From Carpediemonas membranifera (lineage: Eukaryota > Fornicata), in contig JAHDYR010000005.1 of assembly GCA_019828565.1 (NCBI GenBank), positions 186,001-250,000 of the forward strand: a DNA stretch of 64,000 nt, given 5' to 3'. Under the pieces are notes generated by a model that saw nothing but the letters and a program-made list of their open reading frames with translations, ran no database searches and was not told the origin of the DNA. The stretch's first letter is position 1. The number at the start of each line of letters is the position of its first letter. Position numbers and translations under genes: made by a program. Shown here piece after piece: positions 48,136 through 56,694 of the stretch.

Positions 48136-48515
48136 GAGATATGGTCGATTTCTTGTTTTTTGACTTGGCTAGAGTCGAATTGAAGAAAAGGAGAGGCTAT
48201 TACTCAGGGAATATTGCTCGTCAAAGAAAAGCAAGCAAGGCCGCGAGGTATGGCCACCCGACCTACAAGATGGGCTGGGTGTCATCGCGTAAGGACGACC
48301 GGTCTTGCGCGGTCAACGCTGACAAAACTTGACGATTCAGAGAAATAAATGGCGCCACCGTATTCAGCACAAGACAGTGAACTCAGCTATATGGTTTTTT
48401 CTCAGTATATTTACCCAGCGGCTGATCCCACAGTTTAAGGACGGGTATTAGCCTGCACTTTGCATGAAAAAATTATGCCTGAACACGACCAATTATCCAA
48501 AACACAGCATTTAGC

Positions 48516-48722
48516 ATGCAACAGGAGCTGGAAGCAGCTGCAACATCTATTCTAGGCCATTCCACAACCATTACGCAGGAAATTGACGCAATAGAGGCCA
48601 TTCAGTCCCATTACTTCATAGATTCACGCTTGAACGATATTACGAGCCTTATCAGGCGAGAAACAAGAAAGCTGAACGCGATTGGTGACTCCTTTCTCGC
48701 TGAGACATATGCAGCATACTGA
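48516..48722 (+). CDS. Small conserved ORF, 68 residues (element 2)
   Basis: Copy of the ORF at 11555-11761 with three residue changes (MQQELEAAATSILGHSTT). Likely helical. Function unknown. Confidence 0.4.
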   Translation: MQQELEAAATSILGHSTTITQEIDAIEAIQSHYFIDSRLNDITSLIRRETRKLNAIGDSFLAETYAAY

Positions 48723-48929
48723 CAGCCACGACACGCTGTTCAAGCAGATTTAAGGGAGCGCCATCACCAAACACGTAAATAGACCTGTACGACAACCAGA
48801 GACGGACGTGAGTCAGAACGGTGTGCTACCGGAATACGCAGGGTGTTTTGTGCCCTGTTGATTCCAGGAGCACGCTGCTCTGGGCCACGTGAGATACCGC
48901 GAGACTAAATCCGATCTTTACTATCTCTT

Positions 48930-49198
48930 ACATATGCAAATATCATGAGTGTGTCCCTGCTCGTGAATGGGAACATCCAGCCAGTCTGAGTCAAAGCTAC
49001 GGTCTGCTTTCGACAAGACAGTGCGCCATAGGCCGTTGACTAAACACCATGTGCAGCTTTTGGCACTCAGTCGACCTCTGTTTGAAGGTCAAGTGGATGG
49101 TCTATGGAAGAAGGTGTTGAGGTAGGGCTCGTGTTTGACGGGCAATGAGGAAGGAGAGATCTCACTGGATGTGTGCATCTGCGGCAAGTATGAGTAAA
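48930..49198. pseudogene. Two remnants of candidate transposase C-termini
   Basis: On the minus strand 48930-49073 matches the last 45 codons of the gene at 8739-11354. On the plus strand 49076-49198 reads GQVDGLWKKVL and then GEISLDVCICGKYE, a second, divergent version of the same end (compare GLWRTVL and LDVCICKR). They lie head to head, so parts of two transposase genes met here by deletion or rearrangement. Confidence 0.65.
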
Positions 49199-49625
49199 GA
49201 ATGAAAACATGATTGGTAGTTATAGATCGCGAGAATAGGCATTCTCATCTGCATTGCGGAGAAAAGGAGTTGATGTTGTTAGTGATTTTCAGAGTACAGC
49301 ACCAGTTTCGGTAATAGGGGACAGACGAGCGCAAACAACTACATGGCTCCGAACTACACGCGTCTCGGCGTTGATATTGGTTATTAAATGCACTGCTGGT
49401 AACATATTGAGGGATTTCGTCACTGTACTCGAATGCACAAGTGTGCAGTTTATGCTTTCTCGGCCAGCCGACGATATTTACCACCACAGACAGCTGCATA
49501 CAGGCTGTAGACTAGACATATACAGCAGGCTGAGTAATATAGCACCATACCCACCTACAAACCGCGAATCAACCTCAAGGTCACATAAACATAAGCGATA
49601 CGGTCGGTATATCAATCCTTTACTC
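49199..49625. other. Spacer with module border
   Basis: 49238-49280 resembles 852-893 (GCATTCTCATCTGCATTG). The inverted border motif GTGCAGTTTATGCT is at 49443-49456, opening the OTU module of element 2. Confidence 0.6.
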
Positions 49626-50273
49626 TTACTTCTTCACTGACCATCTCCTCCTCTTCAGCCCGGGAGGAACCTTGCGCAGAGTGGCGTGTCCCCTTGTCAC
49701 TTCGACCGCATACTCGATTTCCCACTCGCGACACTGTTGGGCAAAACACGCCAGGGCGCTCTGGCCGTTTTCGTTGGGCTTAAACGCGACATGTGTCACT
49801 TTGCCCTCCTCAGACTTGCTAAAAACGTACATGCCGACGACTGGATCGATCTTTGGGTCAGAATCCCGGACAACATGGAGGTATGCAACGGACTTTCCAG
49901 TCATTGAGCACCAGGCTTCAACAGCCCACTGAGTCAACCACTTCTCCTGCATGATTGGCTTACCGATGTTGCCCTCCTCCGTGACAGTGTGTACACTGCA
50001 CACTTCATGGAAAAGTTCGTCCCGGAGACCCTCCTCGGGCCGCCTGTACCCCGGAGTGGCCCGCCGGTTCATCTCTATCGCTTCCTTGTATATCTGCTCG
50101 CGGTAGTTGTCCGCCTTCGTCTCCGCTGCACACTGCTCTTCATTCGTCATCGTCTCCCAGCTCTTGAACGCATGAGGCTCCGTGACGCCCTCGATCATCA
50201 TGAGGCAGTGTGTTATATAGTTGCCGTGGGGCAGGGTTTTGTATCTGACCCACTGAGACTTAAGCAACATCAA
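49626..50273 (-). pseudogene. OTU-like domain fragment, active-site Cys replaced by Tyr
   Basis: 215 residues corresponding to the C-terminal domain of the gene at 1234-3146: LPHGNYITHCLMMIEG against LGYGNCIIHCLMMMSG, WLTQWAVEAWCSMTGKS, and TRGHATLRKVPPG. The catalytic Cys codon TGT reads TAT (Tyr). No N-terminal part or intron is found upstream; a stop lies four codons before the ATG. Probably a decayed copy, or an inactive pseudoenzyme if expressed. Confidence 0.6.
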
Positions 50274-50498
50274 ACCCGCCTAATTCCAGCTCATTTAGTC
50301 AATAAACACATCATCACATTCCAATATCTCCTCATGATGCGCCAGATGGCAAGTGACTCTGGCCTGCTCCTCCGGTGAATGACGATCGACAACGACAATC
50401 TTAGCCCGCAAGTGACCTAATTGATGTGGTATCCCGCTGTACGTCCAAATGTCTGCTGCAGGTCATGAACCGCTGGCTACACGGGCATATCCAAATCT

Positions 50499-52251
50499 TT
50501 ATTCAATCTCAACGACCTCGCACTTCTTCTGGTACAGCGTGGCGTGAGCCGGATCGCCTTCGATGACAATAGCGAAATTATCTGTCAACCCCCACAAGTC
50601 TGCATCGGGTGCAAGCATGGTGGTGCCATCAAACAGGTATAAGATGGCGGAGATGCCTTGCATGCCGTTGTATCCGTCGTATGACTGGACAACAAGGATG
50701 TTCCGCTTCAGTTTCCTCGCCCAGACTCGGATGGCGTTCGAGTTATAGTAGCCGGAGTCCGGATCTGTCAGGCTACGCTCCGTGAAATTCTTCTTAGACC
50801 AGTACTTGGCCTTCACTGACTGGCAGAGGCCACGCTGCCACCTTTCGAAGTCGCCATCAACTCTGCCACCCAACTCAATGGCTTGGAGACAATATGCAAC
50901 GCAGTTGCCGTCACTCTTGACATGAATCGCGGTACAGCCAGCCGTGAGAGCCTCCGCGTTGATGCACGTCTGCACCGCGGCCTCAGAGGTGATGCGAGTC
51001 TGAGTCTCCGGCTCAGTCTGGATGCAGGCGTCGCATTTGGTCACGTCCTCCTCATGTGACTCACCCTTCCTCTCCTCTGTCACCACCTCCTCGTGTGCCT
51101 CGCGCTTCTTCTCCTCTGTCACCATCTCCTCCTCGTCTGACTCCTCTGAGTTGTTATCGACATCAGCGATCTTCTGAGGGATTGTCATGAGGGCCTTGCG
51201 CTTCATGTGGATTGTGTCGCTCTTCCCCGTACGGCGGGGGGTACTCGTTCGTGCTTGGTGTGTGCCCGACTGGGGTAGGTCGCGGCGAAACGGCGCGGGT
51301 GTCGGGCTGGCACCGATGGAGATGTCAGCTGCGTATCCCACGTCTTGCAGCAGCCTCGTGACGGTCTCCTCCAGCTCGAGTACTCTCTTCTGCGCCTTGT
51401 GATGGAGCACTCGTGCCTCCATCGGAAGAGATGGGAGGTCTTTGTGAATCCAGTCCTTCATTTCGAGCAGCTTGGATACGCGAAGGTATCTGTCGAACTG
51501 GACGTCGACGTGGTTGTCCCCAGCAACCGCAGCTGACTCTCGAGAGGCGCGAATGCGAAGCTCGCCGTGCACCTCCTTCTGGACTCTATGCCACAGGACG
51601 TAGTTGCGAGCGTTATTGTCCTCCCACTCCTTGAGCTTCTGGGCGATCTTTCTCTCGCGCCGGCGCTTGATCGCGCGTTCTCTAATCTCATCGTCGGACT
51701 CGTTGTCAAAGTCCACCTCACTCTCACTGTCGCACAACTCAGAATCGTCGACGCCGCTCTCTTCACCACTGTCCACGCCACTCTCATCGTCGACGGGTTC
51801 TTTCTTAGCGCTCTCGGCCTTGCCCTTGCCCTTGTCCTTCTCCTCGGCGTCAATGGCCTCAATAATGGCCTTACGCGCCTTGCGCTTCTCCTGGCTATAC
51901 ACGATATCAGCCTGGTTGTCGTCAACCCACTTCGCCAGCGCGCCGAGCTTCTTGGAACTTCTTGGTCCGGCGAGTGCCATAAACTGCTTCTTCAACTTAT
52001 CCTGGAGCTCCTCCTTCTCGTCCTTCGTGAGGCGGAATTTCGTGGTGATATGGTTCAGGTTGATTCCTATATAAGCATTGCTATGACTACAAACGCTTCC
52101 TGATCACTAGATCGAGCAGTTTCCGTTCATCCAGCAAAACCGCGCGAAGAACAGCACATTTGGCATGATTGGTGGTTGCCTTGGTGTATGCAGCCAATAT
52201 CGCATCGTACTGTTCCTTGCTAGCGCTCTCAATCCACTTTAGCAAGTCCAT
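50499..52251 (-). CDS. OTU-like cysteine protease gene, element 2, two exons
   Basis: Exon 1 is 52251-52095 and exon 2 is 52066-50499, joined over a 28-nt intron; about 574 residues. Start MDLLKWIES aligns with exon 1 of the gene at 1234-3146, and AKCAVLRAVLLDERKLLDLV with its second block. The middle is acidic and charged (DSGEESGVDDSELCDSESE). C-terminal OTU-like domain: SDGNCVAYCLQAIE has the full D-G-N-C motif, then YYNSNAIRVWARKLKRNILV, and GDPAHATLYQKK for the histidine. It looks more complete catalytically than the element 1 gene. Ubiquitin-chain cleavage is the family function; the role here is inferred. Confidence 0.65.
52067..52094 (-). other. 28-nt intron in the element 2 OTU gene
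   Basis: Starts GTTTGTAGTC and ends GCTTATATAG. Same position and phase as the intron at 2952-2980. Removal avoids a TAG and yields K-R-I-N-L-N-H. Confidence 0.8.
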
Positions 52252-53010
52252 GTTCGGCACTATCAGCAAGAGAGCATAAAAAAATGGACATAGAGTGCCA
52301 AAAGTAATAAACTGAAACCATCCACACGGCAACTATGTACCTAGGCGGCCTCAGTACCTCCAATACCTTCCGTATGTGCTTTTTTGTCCGTCCCTACTTC
52401 GTCCCACGAACCAGAAAAAAGCGCAAAGAGAGGGCCCTTTGAATAATTCTATAACGGCAGCAGAGCATAAAACACGGTTCGAAAGGGCTGATTTTATGCT
52501 CTCTTGCCGTTAGTTCAAGCCGAGGCACGCTTCGGGCGAGCTCCGGCCAAGGGGTCCAGGAGTCAGCTTTTGGGGGAAGGTCTGTGGTGCTCTAACGTAC
52601 CTCGGGACGCACTGTGGAGGCCCCTAGAGTGCTCGGTCATGGCATGTCAGACCAAGGGTCCCTCTGGCCCCATTCAGGATGCTCCCCCTAAATGTTCCGT
52701 TGCAAGCGTCTGACGGGCGTTCTCTGGATACCGACCAAGATGGAGGTCACGTGGATGAACGGACGATAATTACGGTATTCTGGCCATGCCTGGAACTCTC
52801 AAATCATCTGTACTGCTCTGTGGTTCATTTATTGTTCATATCGTATGGTCCTGATGGACTTATGATGATTGATGTTGTTTAGGGATTATTGTTGCTTTAA
52901 TGATGCTCTGCGCCCGCTTACTGATGTTTCTTAGTGTTGTGCACATGCCTACTACGTTAAAGCCGCCAGTATTCTTTCTATTCTTAAGTTCCTCATTTCA
53001 GTCTCGTTGC
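52252..53010. other. Upstream region of the element 2 OTU gene
   Basis: Contains an inverted repeat (52452-52472 and 52492-52512; TAACGGCAGCAGAGCATAAAA with two mismatches) and a 440-bp part nearly identical to 3340-3806. No ORF is supported. Confidence 0.6.
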
Positions 53011-53300
53011 GAGCATAAAGTGCGAAATAGTGGCCAATTGGCCACTACGATATCGGCAATTAAGACAGTAACAGGAGCGTTTGGTGCGCAGATCAAGACT
53101 TTTTAACAATATCAACAAACGGTTCACTCACTTTCTCGTTTAACGTAGTGAATCATCAGTTTCAGCTGTGGCGTTAGTTGTTAGCCGTGCGAAGCACTGA
53201 TGAGGCCTTATTACCATCAATAGGAGTAATAAACACCATTTAACTTCAATATAGAGAGCGAGCGGCCAAGAAACAAGCGCCGGGAGGATAACGGCGGTGG

Positions 53301-53442
53301 AGAGCGGCAGGAGAGCGCCGGGCGATGGCGCACGGGAGGGAGAGCGGCAGGAGAGCGCCGGGGGATGGCGCACGGGAGGTAGAGCAGCAGGAGAGCGCTG
53401 GGGTATGGCGCACGGGAGGGAGAGCAGCAGGAGAGCGCACGG
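53301..53442. repeat. 40-bp minisatellite, 3 units
   Basis: Unit AGAGCGGCAGGAGAGCGCCG plus 20 bp ending ATGGCGCACGGGAGGG. Three full units and one partial. Confidence 0.85.
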
Positions 53443-54127
53443 AGGCGATTTGGGGCCCCGAAAACGCCAGCATCAGCGCAAGTAAGCTATTCTATTACAA
53501 AATGCTTCACTTGCGCTGGTACTACAGCGTTTTCGGGGCCCTTTGCCCATCTTTCGTCGTCTGAATATTTTCGTGCAGAATTCAAACGAGTGCCGCCTGG
53601 CAGAGGCTGAGCTGCGGAGCTTAGTCCCTGTGGCACCACTTGTCTGGCCCAGCTCCCCGCCATGCTCCCGAAAATTCAGGTGCAGATTTGGGAGCAGAGA
53701 TGTCGACGAACCCCGGTAATATGGCGTTTTCGGGGCGCAAGTGCCACACGCCCCACAGCCACGACACCAGCACCACTTACTTACTTTACTCATCGTTGCT
53801 TCGCTTTTCGCCTGGAACCTCATTTCAGTCTCGTTGCGAGCATAAAGTGCGAAATAGTGGCCAATTGGCCACTACGATATCGGCAATTAAGACAGTAACA
53901 GGAGCGTTTGGTGCGCAGATCAAGACTTTTTAACAATATCAACAAACGGTTCACTCACTTTCTCGTTTAACGTAGTGAATCATCAGTTTCAGCTGTGGCG
54001 TTAGTTGTTAGCCGTGCGAAGCACTGATGAGGCCTTATTACCATCAATAGGAGTAATAAACACCATTTAACTTCAATATAGAGAGCGAGCGGCCAAGAAA
54101 CAAGCGCCGGGAGGATAACGGCGGTGG

Positions 54128-54469
54128 AGAGCGGCAGGAGAGCGCTGGGGGATGGCGCACGGGAGGGAGAGCAGCAGGAGAGCGCCGGGGTATGGCGCAC
54201 GGGAGGGAGAGCAGCATGAGAGCGCCGGGGTATGGCGCACGGGAGGGAGAGCAGCATGAGAGCGCTGGGGTATGGCGCACGGGAGGGAGAGCAGCAGGAG
54301 AGCGCCGGGGTATGGCGCACGGGAGGGAGAGCAGCATGAGAGCGCCGGGGTATGGCGCACGGGAGGGAGAGCAGCATGAGAGCGCTGGGGTATGGCGCAC
54401 GGGAGGGAGAGCGGCAGGAGAGCGCCGGGGTATGGCGCACGGGAGGTAGAGCAGCAGGAGAGCGCACGG
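54128..54469. repeat. 40-bp minisatellite, 8 units
   Basis: Same unit as at 53301, eight full and one partial. Variants CAG/CAT and GCC/GCT alternate in a higher-order pattern, suggesting expansion by duplication of three-unit blocks. Confidence 0.85.
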
Positions 54470-54874
54470 AGGCGATTTGGGGCCCCGAAAACGCCAGCAT
54501 CAGCGCAAGTAAGCTATTCTATTACAAAATGCTTCACTTGCGCTGGTACTACAGCGTTTTCGGGGCCCTTTGCCCATCTTTCGTCGTCTGAATATTTTCG
54601 TGCAGAATTCAAACGAGTGCCGCCTGGCAGAGGCTGAGCTGCGGAGCTTAGTCCCTGTGGCACCACTTGTCTGGCCCAGCTCCCCGCCATGCTCCCGAAA
54701 ATTCAGGTGCAGATTTGGGAGCAGAGATGTCGACGAACCCCGGTAATATGGCGTTTTCGGGGCGCAAGTGCCACACGCCCCACAGCCACGACACCAGCAC
54801 CACTTACTTACTTTACTCATCGTTGCTTCGCTTTTCGCCTGGAACCTCATTTCAGTCTCGTTGCGAGCATAAAG

Positions 54875-54908
54875 TGCGAAATAGTGGCCAATTGGCCACT
54901 ATTTCGCA
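54875..54908. repeat. Perfect 34-bp palindrome
   Basis: Half site TGCGAAATAGTGGCCAA followed by its exact reverse complement. In the first two units only the central 20 bp are palindromic, so the third marks a different junction. Confidence 0.8.
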
Positions 54909-54986
54909 GAATAATGCAACACTTCTCTATGCTGACCACAGAGCTCGATACCTCACCGGCGGAAGCTTTTATGGCGTATTACACGC

Positions 54987-55640
54987 TTAACTCACTTCAG
55001 ACTGAAAGGATTTATTCGTCCTCGCTTCAGTCACTGAAGTCCCCGCTTCGTGCAAGATGCGGTTCGCGTGCCTGACTGTCATGGGGGGACTACCCCAGAG
55101 CGAATCAAGGTCCTTGGACATCCGGATAAGGGTCTCAAAGGCAGGGTGATCCACGGCAGCCTCTTGCATCAACTCCTGTAGCGCGGGTAGGTCTAAGTCA
55201 CGTAGGTCTGCGACATACGATCCCAGCCGGCAGAGAGCAACGACCAGGGCGAGCTGACGGTGGGATTCGGCAATGTCGTACTTCAGAGCTTTCGTGAGCT
55301 TGTCGTACTCCTCGTCCTCGTTAGTCAGCACCTGGCGTGCCGGAAGCGTGTGAGACCTTATCCTGCAAATTAGGTCGGTTTCGGCACCAGCAGTGCGAAG
55401 AAGGCGAACGAGAGCCTTTTGAGGCATCGAGATGGACTTGTACCGTCCAAAACGGCGACAGAAGGACAGAGAGTCCAGAAACTGTTCGAATACGTCACTA
55501 TTTTGTCGGATCTCTGTGCAAATAACAACATCAGCATCCTCATCGTCGCACTCAAGGTAAACGCACAGTTTTTGATATGTCTGCTTGTATTGCTCCTTCG
55601 TAGAGCGCTTCAGTCCCTCTAGAGCGTGCTTCAGCAGCAT
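54987..55640 (-). CDS. Unknown helical protein, element 2
   Basis: 217 residues, start MLLKHALEGLKRSTKEQYKQ. The first 90 residues (KEQYKQTYQKLCVYL, FEQFLDSLSFCRRF, ISMPQKALVRLL) look like a helical core-binding domain, as does the start of the gene at 4218. No catalytic recombinase motif follows. The relation between the two genes is only suggested by pattern. Confidence 0.45.
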   Translation of the reverse strand: MLLKHALEGLKRSTKEQYKQTYQKLCVYLECDDEDADVVICTEIRQNSDVFEQFLDSLSFCRRFGRYKSISMPQKALVRLLRTAGAETDLICRIRSHTLPARQVLTNEDEEYDKLTKALKYDIAESHRQLALVVALCRLGSYVADLRDLDLPALQELMQEAAVDHPAFETLIRMSKDLDSLWGSPPMTVRHANRILHEAGTSVTEARTNKSFQSEVS

Positions 55641-56693
55641 TTCGATCGAGATTAAAAATCACCCGAATTCTAGCTCTGTTCTGGCCGCTGCAGGCACCGC
55701 TGGGCGCAATAGAGCTCGGAGCGGCGTTGTCTGCCAAAAATACCTATTTGCTCCCGGTTAAAATTGAACCCACGATCAGGGGGCTGTGTACAAAGTCTCT
55801 TCCCTCTATACTATGAATTATGGGAAATCCGCCCTTATTAATCTCCCTACAGGGAATATAGGCCATTTTGGAGGTATGAGCGACCGGGAGGGGGAGATTG
55901 GGGGACATTTATGGTATGGCTGGACTCTACTCGGGCAGACTATTATAACGAGGCTCAGATCAGACCTCTACGGCAGCTATACGAGGAGAAACGAGCCAAT
56001 CAGCGCGCTAGCGGCCCATGGCCGCAGCAGCGCCCAGCCAAGCTCAGCTATAGGGTCACCTGAGGCCCCAAATGGCGTGCTGATCAGGTCGACTCCCATC
56101 TATTGACTTGGTAATTGCAGAGGGCGTTTGAACGCAATGTCCTAATAACCGACTTGGTCGGAGCGGTTCGGCGATGACTCCGTTGTATTCCACACCTTCT
56201 TCTGATGCCGAAACATGCAGTCCTTTAGAGTCAACGCGCGTCCTGTCCGTCAGGCGAAGGGCATTCAGCAGAGGCATTGCTGCGGTCTGCAGGCCGCCCT
56301 AGCGCTTCAGGATGGCCAACTGCATGATCTGGACCCATGTCTATCAAATCCATTTTGATCACATCAAACGTGTGTCAAATCCGGCAAATCGATTTTGCGA
56401 TTAAAAAAGGGGCAGAGGGGAGGAAGCGACCCATAAGGCGTACTTATGGACCATTTCCTCCCCCCTGCCCGTTTTTTGAGTCTCAACTCTCAATTCCAAT
56501 TTGTCCCAATGTTACTTTTTTCTAGCAGGATTTAAAGTTTGATACTGCGCATGCGTATTGCTTAGGTATAGCCAAGTACTACCATACCACTTTGAAGATC
56601 CAGCTCCGGCTCATCGTCGAGTTCATTTTTTCTTGCAACCGTAGATTATCTAGCTTTTTGAGGTCGAAGATAATCTAGGGATGTTGACAGTAT
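55641..56693. other. Right subterminal region of element 2
   Basis: No supported gene. It holds a hairpin at 56403-56477 (stem AAAAAAGGGGCAGAGGGGAG with its inverse TTCCTCCCCCCTGCCCGTTT, and an inner stem CCATAA/TTATGG) and then the right TIR. Confidence 0.6.
56403..56477. repeat. Subterminal hairpin of element 2, right
   Basis: Arms 56403-56425 and 56455-56477 with a small inner stem at 56431-56449. Purine/pyrimidine-rich and unrelated in sequence to the left hairpin. Confidence 0.75.
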
Positions 56694-56694
56694 G
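56640..56694. repeat. Right TIR and iterons of element 2
   Basis: Inward: CATACTGTCAACATCCC, iteron at 56668-56677 (inverted), TCGACCTCAAAA, iteron TAGATTATCTA at 56642-56652. It pairs with 47775-47848. Confidence 0.85.

Larger units (their letters stand above)
53012..54908. repeat. Tandem block: two full units and a partial third
   Basis: Units start at the border motif AGCATAAAGTGC at 53012, 53839 and 54866. Periods are 827 and 1027 bp; the 200-bp difference is five extra 40-bp minisatellite units. Each full unit has an 18-bp palindrome AGTGGCCAATTGGCCACT, a minisatellite and a hairpin (GGGGCCCCGAAAACGC with its inverse). Open frames here are only minisatellite translations. Confidence 0.85.
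47775..56694. mobile_element. Large TIR element 2
   Basis: About 8.9 kb inserted in the RT gene of element D, exactly between the codons for CYI and DD. Ends match inverted: CATACTGTCAACATCCC, then iterons of TAGATTATCTA over about 55 bp. Flanking duplication: TTACAT at 47767-47772 and 56695-56700, extendable to ATGTTACAT if three terminal bases belong to the target. Cargo: 68-residue ORF, two remnants of the candidate transposase C-terminus, two OTU-like genes, a tandemly repeated non-coding block and a 217-residue ORF. Without a complete transposase it is probably non-autonomous. Confidence 0.8.

Noticed and set aside
53301-54469. Regular 40-bp repeats that could suggest a CRISPR array
   Set aside because: Units are contiguous without variable spacers, vary in copy number between two blocks, and lie in eukaryotic DNA. 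This is a minisatellite.
53967-54500. Open frames of 95-177 residues with repeated RHTPALSC-type units
   Set aside because: They are translations of the 40-bp minisatellite in several frames, with no homologue or promoter.
1-56694. Large TIR elements as Polintons/Mavericks or viral integrations
   Set aside because: No protein-primed polymerase, packaging ATPase, capsid protein or retroviral-type integrase was seen in their cargo. The termini are CATACTGT rather than AG.
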